A stretch of DNA of 64,000 nt from Anthopleura xanthogrammica (taxonomy: Eukaryota > Cnidaria > Anthozoa > Actiniaria > Actiniidae): the NCBI GenBank assembly GCA_964019055.1, contig OZ025224.1, positions 8,264,694 to 8,328,693 of the forward strand. Reading direction: 5' to 3'. Shown here piece after piece: positions 34,348-57,623 of this stretch. How positions within the stretch are numbered: the stretch's first letter is position 1; every line of letters begins with the position of its first letter. A model generated the notes under the pieces. The model was not told the origin of the DNA. It searched no databases and saw nothing but the letters and a program-made list of their open reading frames with translations. The translations under genes and the position numbers were made by a program.

Positions 34348-37300
34348 GATGTCCTAATCCTAATACTGCAATATATGAATATTTTTGCGGAAGATATTTG
34401 TCCAGGATGAGATTTGATACACAGATAATTACAAAGTACCACCAGTTAATGCCAATATCCTAGAAAATACGGGTCGTATGTTCCAGCAAAGCTTTGGTTT
34501 ACGACCAAAATTAGCAGGTACTAAAACAATTAAAATGTAAATGTCTATCAAAAAACCTAAATATCATTTGACATTTCGGTTTCCCAGAGCCATAATTTCT
34601 GCTAAAACCTCGGGGATTTTTTGAGCTTTTCTCAACTATAATTTTTTTCAACTTTCGACTTTTATTTTTTGAATATTTCTAAAATAAGATATTATGTACA
34701 TTATTTGTCAAGATAATGTTGCTGGTGCTTTTCTGACACAAAAATTACAGAGTTTACTCGCTTACTCAATGCAGCATGCCACTTTCTTCTGGGTTGGTGC
34801 ACTGAGAAAAGAGGTCAACTCTCAAATCGTTTCTCGGTATTGAAATACAAAAGTTTCTTCATCAATACACGAAAGTACAGAAATATAATCGAAATATTTT
34901 AGTACCAGATTTGCAAAATGACACGTAAAGATGATACAAATTTCCTTTTTCAGACATGATAAAATCACTTAGGGATTCAAAATTATCAAACATGGACGGC
35001 CTTTCTTTGCTGTTTTAGAGTCTGACGTTTTTTAGTTTTTTTTTCTTCGCCAAAAATGAGAAATTTTTCATGTGGTTAGCTAATGGAGCCATATGTTTGC
35101 GAAAAAAATTCTCCAGCGAATTGTAGCTTTTTCTGGAAAAAACATTTACAAGTACCTGCGAGAAACGTCTTCGCACTATTTTGCTATTATTTTTCTATTT
35201 TTTTGCTATTATTACTAGAAAATAAGCGATAATCATAAGCAACGTCGGAAACTGAAAAAATACACAAAATAATATTTCACCAAAATGCATAATTTCTTAT
35301 TTTTCATCAAACTCTAAGTAAAGAAAAAACAAGTATTGAAATTTAAATTATTCCTCATTACTATTTTCTGTAACATGAAAACAAAATTACGGACAATAAA
35401 TTACTAATTTCATTAGTAGATGTTTACAAAACCTTTTGTTTTGCTGGGAACTGCGAGTCTTATCGAGAAAAAACAATTGAAAAGAAAAACTAAACTATTA
35501 TTTGATTCACTTAATATTTTCTTCGTCCAGATAACTTGTTTTCCCTCTATGATTTTGGTTTAGTGTTTAGTTAAAAAGTATGTAATAGAATGATTGTATT
35601 AGTGATGGAAATCTGATGGTAAAATTAACTTTGAAGGTCAAACGCCTTGCAGAACAATCTTGCTGATCAATGGGAAATTTGGCACCACCAACAGATCGTG
35701 AAAGATAAACATACGTAGTTTTATATCTTATTTTTAGTTTACTAATATCAAAAGAACATTTGCTGCGACCTAGGATAGTAACACAATCTATCCTAAATTA
35801 TATCAAGATATTATGATATCAGTTAAATAGGACCGAAATATTGGCAAATTATCTTACAACTTGAACTATATAACATATCAGTGGTGTACAAGAAAGCTTG
35901 TGTGCGAAAGTTCACTCTTTAAAATGAGAATATTAGGACCTCGAGGAATAGTATAGATAGCAGTGAGTCAAATATCTGAGATGAGGTATCCGTCCAAGAT
36001 GATTACGATGCGAGAGAAAGATAAATAACTCCTTAAGTATAATCGTTCCCACGCGCTTTGGTTGATAATAATGAAATTCTCTCAAAGACCTATGACTTAC
36101 CTGAGCAGTCGTTCGTATTAATAAAACCCCTTTGTAGCCCGAGACGAAATCCTATGGAGATCGCTTAACTTAACTTCGTGAAATGTGAATTGGATTCTGA
36201 TCCACGCTTTCCGAGTACGAGGTCAAACAAACACAAAATATTTTTGGAATACTTTCCCACGTTTTGTCAACTTTCATTTCCTGACAAACCGCAGATGACT
36301 GTAGAAAAGCTTGCAAAGTATTATATAATCTTACCTTGGCTGGAAGATTTTGTGTTCAAAATTTTTTGCCTCTACGCGGTTTACCTTTACCCCACGGACG
36401 AAAGCTGTGGCTCTGATATAAATCGATACTAAACTGTAGAGTAGTTCATACACTCTACGTGCATGCCCTTACTTGCCCTTGTTTAAGTCTTTAAAGGTGT
36501 TAAAAAAGCTAAAAGCTGTCGCCATTAAGCACCAAAAGTTACGTAATATTGCTTTGCACAGTAACCAAAGTTTGGAAGCTACTTGCTCATGTGGTCATTG
36601 CTCGAGATTTTTAAAGATCTTAATTTTATATATCAAGCCGAGTGCCCCTATGCGGGTGGCAGTGTCTGTTGTTCATCCGTTTTCAGCCATCGATTATGCT
36701 AATTGAGATCTTAACAAAGCAGCCCAGCTGTCATAGTCGTATTATCTTTAATAAATCGATTGAAAGACAAAGAGAATAGCGGGCGTAGTGTTCCTAAAGA
36801 CTTGCTTCACCAAAGGAACTTTTTGTTTGACTTTGTTGTTTGGTCTCAAGTATTTACGAAAAGAAAACAATCGCCGTGAAGTAAGGCACACGAAGTTGAT
36901 TTTTCGTACATAAATATACCTAGAAACTAGAATTCTTCTTCCTAGTGGTTTAGGGGCTCGTAATTGAGGAGAAAAGCTATCGCTTCGTGCATGAGTAAGC
37001 GACAAGCGCTTCCAAAAGAGCAGTGGTTTGTGGACAATAATCATACGACAAGTCGAACACGTGGACTCGACCAATCAGCGCGCTCCGTTAAACCACAAAG
37101 ACTTGCGTGTGTTTGTTGTCATCAACTTTTGCACTATAAATGTATTCGGCCTTCTACTTTTTCTATACCTACATCACATCATTGTTATAAGAGAAAACAT
37201 AGAGTTCACTTAGATTGTATATTTTACCTTAAAATACCAAATTACGAGTAGTTTTAGAAATGTCGTGTTAACAGCCTCGTTTTTTGGCGGGAAAATGTGA

Positions 37301-39027
37301 TCGCTGGAGCAGAACTTTGTTTTTTAATTCTTTAGCGACATTCACATGTGAAAACTGTTGGTGGATCTGACCCCTTTAATATATAAGACTCATCCAACAC
37401 CACGAGTATCACTTACCAAAATACAAGCATATATCCCTACAACAGCTGCCAGTGCGTTGGTGAAACCTCTACATTACAACTCGAAGTGGCCTTATTCTTG
37501 GAATTGAGTGTTCATATGGAGTTGACATTTAGTCTGGGATTGATGTAAATTGTTGGGTCTTAGACACTTGTTTTCAAAGAGTGTTTGTCTTTCAAGTATC
37601 GTAGTTATTACATTTGAGCCTACGGATCAGCGGTTTTCGTCGATAGGTAACCGAAACGAGGCTGTACGTGACTAGGAAATTTACTATACATTGTGTAGTC
37701 TGTCTGTCTTTCAGACCAAATATTTGATTGGCAATATAGATAAGGCAGAGTCTAGAGCCCTGTGCGATTACCACAATGCTGAGGCTCCAAAGTGTTTAAA
37801 ATATTGCATTAAGCTTCAAAAGGATCAGTATATATAGTGCTGTAAATTCGATTATAACGTTGTTGAGTAGTGAACTGACTAGCATTTCTACCAATTTTTT
37901 TTATTATTGCCGAAAGGTAGGAACGTCGTGTATGGTACATTATTTTATTCCTACCAATAAATGTATTTGTTGATCCACGTGTTTGTATCATACATGAAGT
38001 ACCATACGACTAAATCCTCGTAAACAAGTCTGAATATTAAGATATCAAAAATGTGGCCTAAAATTATTTCCAATTCCCCAACATTTAATGTTGGATTTGT
38101 TTCGGATATTTATTTGTAACCTATATAACGCAGATATAGAAACCTGTTCGATCGAACCTGTTTATTATGAACGCTCAAGTAACCAGAGTGTCTGGTCGTA
38201 CCTACAGGTCTGGGTGCCCGTATTATGCAGGTTAATCCAATGAACGAACGAATCGGCGTAAAAAAGAGAAACATAACCGATGAACCAATCAAAACGCACT
38301 AGAATCCGAATCATCCAATCACAGTAAAGCTCCAGTACAGGAAGCCAGTTTAGTGTAATGTTGATGAGAATCGGCTGAATTACTGGATAAGCAAGGATTA
38401 TATTCACTAAAAACCCAATTTCCTACCATGTTATAAGCTTATTTTATTTGTTTATTCCTTTCTCTCTCTTTCTGTTTCTGTCTCCGTCTCTCTCTTTAAC
38501 CCTATCCTTTTAAATTCCATTTGTTTTTCCTAATTTCTCCTGACTTCCTTGCTTTGACAGTTTTTTACCACTTCATTCTGGTTTTTTTAAAGGCTGATCG
38601 AGAATAATTCTATGTTAAAACTAAACTAGAGACAACATCGCAAGAACATGCTAAAAAAAATAACAGAAGCAAAGCCTACAAAGCATAAGAAACGAAAATA
38701 GCTCCTAGCTTCTCCTGCCTTCCTTGATTTAACTGTAATTTTTAACCTTGTTATTCGGGTTTTTGAGACTGAATAATTCTAAACCATCTTCATTAATGAA
38801 GATGCCGAGCCTGGCCTACTGCACGTCTAGTTAAGTTGCATTTGGGAAGCAGGAACTACTTCCCTCGTAATTGATGAAAATAAGATTAGGGAAGAAATGA
38901 TGGGAATTAATAGATGTCAAAAGATAAATACCTGAAATGGCGGGTTGATTTCGATTATTGGCACTATGGAGTATAAATACAAAAACAGAATTAACAGAAA
39001 ACTAGTCAAGTCAAAATGAAACTGAAT

Positions 39028-39236
39028 AGAAGGGAAGGGAAGGGAAGGGAAGGGAAGGGAAGGGAAGAGAAGCGAAGAGAAGCGAAGAGAAGCGAAGAGA
39101 AGCGAAGAGAAGCGAAGCGAAGAGAAGAGAAGAGAAGAGAAGAGAAGAGAAGAGAAGAGAAGAGAAGAGAAGAGAAGAGAAGAGAAGAGAAGAGAAGAGA
39201 AGAGAAGAGAAGAGAAGAGAAGAGAAGAGAAGAGAA
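39028..39236 (+). repeat. Pure polypurine pentamer tract (GGGAA / GAAGA)n
   Basis: About 200 bases containing only A and G on the plus strand: GGGAA units give way to AAGCGAAGAG steps, then to AGAGA units. The coding-looking frames across it are repeat artefacts. Confidence 0.9.
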
Positions 39237-40356
39237 ACAAAACGAAACGAAGGGAAGCGAAGCGAAGAGAAGAGGAAGTAAAGAGAGAAAAAGTAAAGAG
39301 AATGAATGAAATGGAATAGAATAATATAAAATTGTGAAATGGGATAGAATGGGAAAAAATTGAATAGAACAAAATTGAAGAGAGTGAAATAGAATGGAAT
39401 TGTGAATAAATAAAGAGAATTGCGGAAATAGTTTGAGAGTTGAATGGATTAAAATAGAATAAAATAAAATAACCGTGACTACAACAATATGAAAGTGAAA
39501 CAAATTCGAAACGAGACCAGACTTATTCTTAAACCACTGAGGAAATAAAATTATAAATAAATTTGCGAAAATATTTTTTACTGATTTTCAAATCATTTTA
39601 AATAAACATGGTCGAGTCACCATTATCTTGTAATAAGTAATAATAGATTGTGTCTGCGTTTAAAAAGTGCTTACCTCATGAGTTTTGCCGTTACTTCGAG
39701 CCAAATAAATTCCAGCTATTCCCAATTAACGTGAAAAATAATTCTTAACGTCGTATACCTCGAGATGTTGTTCATGAAGACACCATCTAACCAGTTCATT
39801 GCTCTATGAGAAGAAATAAAACCATTAGCGATATATATGCTGTCAATAATTTTCTACGACTTAGACATTAGAAGATCGAAATACTGTCCCACACAGAGCG
39901 TAGAATTCCTTGTAAATGTCAGCTTCTTATAACGTCACTTATGCTTAAATTATTCCCAAACCTGTGAATATCTGTAGCTCACAGATGGTTAAATCCAGGA
40001 AGATGTACTTGTGAACAGGCAATTTTCCTAGACACTTTGAACATTACGATTATCTATATTTTCGTGAATCGTGCTCCAATTTCATCAAGGTTATTTCCCT
40101 ACTGCTGAAGCTTGTCAAAATCCAACCAATCACTGAGCTCCATGCTTCCGTGATGCTAGTCACGCTTTGGGAAGCAGATATCTGTTGGATGCAAACTCCT
40201 CGTATTTCGTCTGTAAATTATATGTTTTCGAACCACAATATTGTTATTCAAAAAATCTTTTATCAAAGTGCTATTTTATTGCCCATTTAGGCCTATATTT
40301 TGTCTTTCTTCGCGGAATGTTGATTGGAAGTTTTATCGCTGTTTTCCTCGGGTAGA

Positions 40357-40605
40357 TTGAACCGATATTATTGTATGACGTCATGGTTCAAGACATCTCA
40401 CACGATGGTCGATAATTGACTGTCAAATTTCTCATTCGCCGAAAAAATATACGTATAGTTTTGAAAATATAAATTATCGGCGAAAATATTCTTTATTTGA
40501 TTATGAATGAGCACGAACAAGCTGCATACCGTTTCATTTCTGTGGTTGCTAAACAACGGGAATGACGTCATGATGTTGTTTATGAGTATCGGTTTAAGTG
40601 TGACA
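40357..40605. mobile_element. Possible MITE-like element with TGACGTCAT ends
   Basis: TTGAACCGATATTATTG with TGACGTCATG on the left is mirrored by ATGACGTCATGATGTTG and GAGTATCGGTTTAA on the right. The ends pair imperfectly. No ORF of its own. Confidence 0.45.
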
Positions 40606-40770
40606 TTGGGATATTGAATACATTAGAATAGGTTTTGTGGAGGTGGTTAACCTAAGCTACTTATTTAAAAGGTAATAAATAATAATTAATAATGGTCTGA
40701 TAAAAGAGGTATTCGTTGTACTGTACGGAAGTCTTTCATTTATAAGTTCGTTCGTTCATTCTTCCCATAT

Positions 40771-41119
<349 letters not shown>

Positions 41120-41369
41120 CTTTTTTTCTTTCCTTCCTTCTTTTTCTTTTTTTATTCCCTTTCCTTTCCTTTTCCCTTCATTTCTTTGTTCCCTCTTTAT
41201 CGATAATTTCTCTCCTAAAAACATAGCTAGTACATTGAACTAAAACTAAACTAAGCTAAAGCTAGGCCGAGGACCTTTCAGGGATAAGATCGAAGGGGTC
41301 GTGTTATACGGCACCTACTACCTCTAAAAGCGAAATCCTCGATTTTGTTCTCAAACATCACCTAAACTG

Positions 41370-41590
41370 GCTAAAAGTCAAATCGCAGAAATGAATGTAC
41401 TGTCTGTTTACGTATGCTAAATAACGTATTTGTGAAATAGAAATAGTCACTACGGATACCCAATACTCGAGCATTTCAACAGGTCTCTGAGGGGGGAGGG
41501 GTACTTACCGGTACCCACCACCTAAATCAATAAAATCGGGTCCCTATTTTAGACAATTGTTTTGGCCACCCCTAAATGGCAAAAATATAA
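41370..41590 (-). repeat. Dispersed element, copy 1 (inverted relative to 47.5 kb)
   Basis: Its reverse complement shares ATAGGGACC, GATACCGGTAA-like text, TAGTGACTATTTCTAT, ACAGACAGTACATTCATTT and GCG.ATTTGACT with 47455-47625. The two therefore belong to one family inserted in opposite orientations. Confidence 0.7.
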
Positions 41591-42816
41591 CGCCTTGGTT
41601 TTCGCGCGGTATGCTAATTAGTGTCACCCTATTTACTCTTGCTTCTCGTTTCACTCTTCATAACAGGTGGATTAATGAATGGCAAACTACAACAACCTCG
41701 TCTTGCATTGAATATTCAACTAGTTAAAAACGTAATGAATGTCTTAACGAATATCTAGGGTCATAATTACCTGTACTGGTCCACATCAATTAAAACTACG
41801 CTCTGGATTGGACGGTGTCGACCTTGGCTCACCACGAAGACAAAACATTTGAAGGTAACATTTAGTATTCTGGTACACGGACAACAGGTGGTCTTATAAC
41901 CCGTATTTATGGATATACTAATGTGAATGAAAACCACAAAAAAAGCAATTTTTTCTCAATTCCTTTTTGTCTGTCTCTATAGAATAAATTCTGGACACAT
42001 TTAGCTGTTTGACTCACTACAAACACGTTTTGGTTAAGCTAAGCTTGTACATGTGGTTAGCATTTTAATTAGATTCATGTCAATCCACACGAAAATGCGA
42101 TTTGTTTTTCACTCTCGCCAACGTTTCGCTTTCTATACTTTATGGAATAAAAAACCCCACTTAAATGCAACTTATATCTATTAGTTTTATTTACTCTCTT
42201 ATACTATGTACTGAAAATATATTTTAAATTAGGTAAGCGATCACATACAGTGAAAAAAAAACGTTGTTTGGACTGTAATATTTATATTCGTGACCATCCT
42301 CACGAGAAATGTAGTTTATTCGTTTCGTGCTGCCTTACATTCAGTTGCCTATCGTCTAGAATAATTGCTTATACTGTATACGAAACTGCACTAAGATTTC
42401 TTAGTACTAATTATATAAAACAAGAAATGTTTTGACCCACAAATTTCATCCCAGAGTAACAACCTTCCATGATGTTAAGAAGTAAAACTATTTTTAAAAT
42501 TCTCCACGAGCGAATTTCCCTGGCGAATATTTCTACTTTTTTTCCCAAATTTATTTGGTATTTTTGAATATCTGGTTTGTGAAGTGTTTAGTACTAGGGA
42601 AAAAAATGATATTTCTTACTGGGTGAGCGATATCAACCCCTGCAAGTCCTCATCATTCATATTGGCTCGTGAATATGTTTTTTGTTCCAAAATCTAAATA
42701 TTATGAATTAAAAATGGTTGAGATATTTAAAAAAGGACGCAGTATGCTGCTAATGTGCTGTCTCTCGCAGTTCTGATAGTTTCGATTCGTCAGATGCGAG
42801 TAGATTTGCATGATTA

Positions 42817-43187
42817 TTCACCACTTTCACATCCCCATAATGCTTTGCGTTGGGGGCAGCAACGAGACAAAATCGTTAATATCATCATGAAAACTAATAA
42901 GAATTGAAGAAAAACCATCTAAAAACACTCATGCATCTATCAGGATTAGAAAATTACAGCTAGAAAGAAATTTGAACTGTTTTATGGGTAAAAGTCATGA
43001 CATTTCTTAGTAAGTCCATACATTGTCTGTAACACCAAACGTTTCATTCTCCCATGCGTGTGGAATTAACTCTGATTAAATTGATACTGGATTTTTCAAT
43101 GATAATAGCAAAGTTTTAAATTTTCAAATAATTTTCGTTATTGTTGCCCCCAAAAGCAAAGAATTATGGGAATATGAAAGTGGTGAA
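42817..43187. mobile_element. MITE-like element, ~370 bp, with ~45-bp inverted ends
   Basis: TTCACCACTTTCACATCCCC at the left pairs with GGAATATGAAAGTGGTGAA at the right; inside these, TTGGGGGCAGCAAC pairs with GTTGCCCCCAAAA. No ORF. Confidence 0.75.
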
Positions 43188-43189
43188 TT

Positions 43190-43265
43190 TGTTCTCTCCT
43201 GTGCTTCGAGGGTTTTTTTCTCCGGTTTTCCTCCTTCCACAAGAACTCTAACTTTTGAAATTCTG
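43190..43265 (+). mobile_element. SINE tail copy abutting the 42.8-kb MITE-like element
   Basis: TTGTTCTCTCCTGTGCTTCG, TTTTTCTCCGGTTTTCCTCC and TTCCACAAGAACTCTAAC. It begins directly at the right end of the MITE-like element. Confidence 0.5.
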
Positions 43266-43477
43266 ATTTGGTAACATTTGGCAAATGAGGACTACCTGTT
43301 TGTTGCTGCAGAACTACTACTTGAAAACTACTAATTTATTTTGTTTCTAAATATCTCAGTGTAATCTAAAGCCATGGTCTACTATTCTTTAGGGGTACAG
43401 GCTAAAATCTGATTGGACATCAGCAATCACACATAAGCAGTATCGGACCCGTTCATACTTATGAATCCGCTACCATG

Positions 43478-43570
43478 TGTAAGTAGAATTGCTTGTTGGT
43501 TCTCTTCTCAGGTTTTAAATGCTTTTCTCCGGGTTCTCCAGTTTTCCTCCCTACTCAAAAACCAACACTT
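43478..43570 (+). mobile_element. SINE tail copy (intergenic)
   Basis: GTAAGTAGAATTGCTTGTTG, TTTTCTCCGGGTTCTCCAG and TTTTCCTCCCTACTCAAAAA, then CCAACACTTTATC. Confidence 0.6.
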
Positions 43571-44559
43571 TATCTTCGATCCACTGAATTTTCCAACGCT
43601 ACAACCTTGTCCCTGACAAAAGCTTATCATTACTTAAAAAAATCTTCAAGTCAAAAATTCTGGTTAAAAACTGACTTTTGCTAAATTTCGTTTTGCAAAT
43701 TGTGGACACTTTTTTCTCTCAAAAGATGGGAATAATGAATTTATTCTTTTTCCTTTTTCTAAAATTACATATATCAGTTCGTTTTCTTTACAAAATTAAG
43801 TTAGTATATAAGTTTATAGCCGTTATCATGTCCTCAAGAAAACCGCATAACAAAATCCTCATGAACCACGCTTCAATCGAACTATATTTTAAATAGTTAG
43901 CGTAAATAAATACACCCTTGAAGACGAATAAAATCAATCGATGAAATACCTTTTAACTTTCGTTTAATCTTACTGGTGGCGTATTGTCTTTTACAACCCC
44001 CAAGGAGAATTGTTTCTCTTCGAATAATTTTACAAGACTGAAACTCCACATTTGATAAAGGAATTTGGTTCTTAAAAACACATGTTTGTTCATTTTTATC
44101 ATATATACTTTTCTTGCCTTTTCTTTACCATGTAAAGATATCCAGTGTTGACCAAGTCTCCCTCCTTTTTAGCAGTTCAATTAGTACTAGAATTAATCGT
44201 TTAGAAAATACTGCATCCTGATTGGTTATTATTGTAATGAGCTCTTTTTGGTCTCCCGTGGGTATTCATTTAAACAGTGGTCGTTAGAACTACGCGTCTT
44301 TTGACAGACTTTCATTTGAATATCAACGGTCATTGATCCGTTGAGGTTCACCAACGAAAAGTTGAAAAAGAAAGTTGTGTTTTCACAGCTGTTCGCTTTC
44401 TAAACAAGTAAACAGGAAACTAAAGCTTGAACAGAAGAAAACTATCTACAGTTAGTCAATATTTGGCGATGTAGTTAGTTAGCACGACTCAAAGAGTTTA
44501 TTGTTTACATTCTACGAGTTGAGGACAAAACTTTTGTGTAAAAGTTGAGTGGATTCTCA

Positions 44560-54965
<10,406 letters not shown>

Positions 54966-56930
54966 AAGTAATCAAAATTTCATGCTAATTGAATATATAA
55001 CTGAACCGCTTTCTCCTCCCTCCAAATAAGGGTAACGTTACCATATTTGGTGCTTGAAATCGAGAGTACAAAAGCCCGCCAAATGTAACGCGCTTTTTTT
55101 TCTAAACCGTGAGAATAATGATTACGTCTGGATTGACGTAAGGAGATTATTAAGCGCTGTCGGAAAAAGCTATGTTAACCATTGTGTGTACTGTGTGACA
55201 AAATTTTATTGTAATATATATTTTTAGACAAATCGTTTCATTGGGCTTCTTTAGTTTAGATGAAGTAGGATACCCTGGTGCTAGGGACAAGTAGTGTTTT
55301 CTATTCCCAGTGGACACCACTGAAAATAAAAGAGCCCGGTGGGGGGGGGGGGGGGGCTCTCCGATTGCAAAAGGGCGGGGATGCTCGTCGTACCTTTAAG
55401 GGCTCAAAATCTCAGATTTGGTATCTCTTAGGGTGTCACAAATGTAAAAGAACCACCAGAGAGTAAGCTGGTACCTCAGGGTGTTCATCAGGTAATACGA
55501 CACCCGAGATAGGCAATATGCACCAAAGCTCACAAAGCACTCTGGGAAATTGAGCTCTTTAAAAATGTAACAGGGAAATCAAAGGAACTATCAGAAAAAA
55601 ATTACTCTGTTATTTTCGTCTGCTGAAATCATTTTATTTCGATAAAAAATGTCGAAGGGAAAATTGTCAGATGAATTTTTAGAGGAGCCAAAAAAACGTA
55701 AGAACTCACTTTCCCATCATGCTTTGTGCTAGAATTTTGAGCTCATGCACATCGGCTATTAGATAATAATAGCCACAATTACCGGTATAATTCAGGATAT
55801 TTATTTTTGCTTCATCATCTGACTTCTGTTACTTAGCAATCATAGATACATGAGTAAATTGCTTTTGAGTTTTTACCTTTTAGGAGTAAAAATCATGAGT
55901 TGTCACGCCCACGTGGATAGGACTCGGGTAACTTTTAGGGTCATTTTCAACATTTCCGACGAGCATCCCGCCCTATTATATATGAGAGAAAGCCCCCCCC
56001 CCCTCCCCCCGGGAAATGGAACTAGCTTTAGCAGTAGAATCATGCATTTTGAATTTGTACAAAACTGAGACATTATATTGATAAGTTCTTAGGCGTTCAC
56101 AACATGAAATATCAAACTATGTAAATTGACAAACGAGACATTTTATTCCTTATACTATGCTAGCAGAATCCTAAACTCGAATAAATTTGTAAAGAAGTGT
56201 TAGTATTTATCAACAGACTGAAAAACAATAAACTTATTACATACTATTAATATCCGCTCGATCTTGGTCGGCTTTTTCTTTGAAGGATTTAATAATTCCT
56301 TTCAGACTGTTGGAGATTTGATTGACGCAAGCTAAAACCCCGGACGTCTTCAAATAAAGCTACAATCTTCTGCCAAATGGAATGAGACACTAGCAGTGTG
56401 TGTTTCTTCAATTTCTTCCCCGGCCCCTTCACCCCTTCCAATATTGTTTTCTAGGCAGACAACATTTACTACTTCATTTCTGACAGTGTACATAAGGTAC
56501 ATGAATATAATCGTTCATAACATCTAAAGTTGACACATATATGTCAGTTTGTTGCTATTGGCTCCTGCGTGACTTGTAATCAGCGGTAATACAATAGATA
56601 AGCTATCGGTTCCAAATGTCATGTTTGTGTGTTAGTTCCTTGGTAACTAAGAAATATTCCTCAAGATTTTGTCTTGTTGCTGAGTGTTAAACAGTTTTCT
56701 GGAGTGATTTGGTGATTGAGAAGAAAGGACAAGACATTTTCTGTCAGGTTCGAGCAAAAAGGTTCTGTTAACGATTTGGAAGAAGAAGGTTTTCGTTGTC
56801 GTGTGGGACAATGATAACACATGGAACACAATTTCAGCAGCGTTAAATAACATCAAGATTATCAGCTTAATTAAATCATGGTTTGTATATAAAGCCTTGT
56901 GAAGGAAAAAAGATGTGATGTTGAACAAAA
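54966..56930. other. Spacer between second rootletin and orphan ORF 1
   Basis: No supported gene. Contains a G homopolymer near 55340 and a C-rich run near 55987. The last 350 bases contain an X-box-like motif and probably the promoter of orphan ORF 1. Confidence 0.6.
56635..56647. promoter_or_regulatory. X-box-like RFX motif upstream of orphan ORF 1
   Basis: GTTCCTTGGTAAC satisfies RYYNYY-N-RRNRAC with a 1-base spacer. It lies 284 bases upstream of the ATG at 56931, almost the same distance as the rootletin X-box from its ATG. The motif is degenerate, so a chance match is possible. Confidence 0.4.
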
Positions 56931-57623
56931 ATGTCCAATTTGCTGATAAAAAACGGATACAATGGATCGCATCGACGCTATGGCGAGCGAGTCTCCAAGG
57001 AAACCAGACAAAAATTCGTTAGTGACTCTAAAAGGTCACTTCTCTTCCCCGCCATTATTCACCAAGATAAACAGAGTTTACATCGTCAAGTAAAGCCCAA
57101 ATATCCTCAGAACAGAGCTGTGGTTATCTCACCAGATTCTGATGTAGTGGGGTTCGATTATTCTTCGTATTCCCCTTCCCTTATCCGGGATGATTCCAGT
57201 GATTGTATGATACTCTTCCAAGATGAGATCACTGAGCTCAAACATTTGGCTGTAACGCTAGGCATTGACACACAACGCAAGAGTCGTGGTGTATTGGTTG
57301 GAGAGGGGGATAGTAGATGGAGCCCAGTAAAGGAAAGTAAAGGAGAACAATGGTGGAAGAATAGCAAGAAATGGATCAAGCATATTGAAGAACAAGAGGT
57401 TCCATATGGATATTACGAGACTTACAAACCAAATCCAAACGTTACGAGAACGAGAAGAGACGAAAAAATCAAAAATGAACCAGGATTATACGACAAGGGC
57501 AAAAAGGATGAAGTATACGATGCCCTACCGGAGAATGTCGAGAAAAATATCCGGTCGGTGGCGATCCCCGGTATCGGGTGTTCATATCGACTGCCAACGA
57601 TTAACAAAAAGCAAAAGAAATAA
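56931..57623 (+). CDS. Orphan single-exon protein, 230 residues
   Basis: I do not recognise this protein. It is an uninterrupted 230-codon frame starting MSNLLIKNGYNGSHRRYGER and ending TINKKQKK. It is hydrophilic and rich in Lys, Arg, Ser and Tyr, with no signal peptide, membrane segment or known motif. A short Trp-rich stretch (QWWKNSKKWIKHIEE, around 140-155) and a Tyr-rich PYGYYETYKPNP are its most distinctive parts. An open frame this long in AT-rich DNA, with mixed amino-acid content rather than a simple repeat, argues for coding. The X-box-like motif 284 bases upstream raises the possibility of a cilium-associated role, but that is inference. It could also be one exon of a larger gene. 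Confidence 0.6.
   Translation: MSNLLIKNGYNGSHRRYGERVSKETRQKFVSDSKRSLLFPAIIHQDKQSLHRQVKPKYPQNRAVVISPDSDVVGFDYSSYSPSLIRDDSSDCMILFQDEITELKHLAVTLGIDTQRKSRGVLVGEGDSRWSPVKESKGEQWWKNSKKWIKHIEEQEVPYGYYETYKPNPNVTRTRRDEKIKNEPGLYDKGKKDEVYDALPENVEKNIRSVAIPGIGCSYRLPTINKKQKK

Noticed and set aside
36178..36706. Two small plus-strand frames of 77-84 residues
   Set aside because: First lacks a proper ATG, neither has splice context or recognisable similarity; likely chance ORFs in the spacer.
38917..39503. Ser/Leu/Phe and Lys/Arg/Glu frames
   Set aside because: Both come from the polypurine pentamer tract; no splice context or normal composition.
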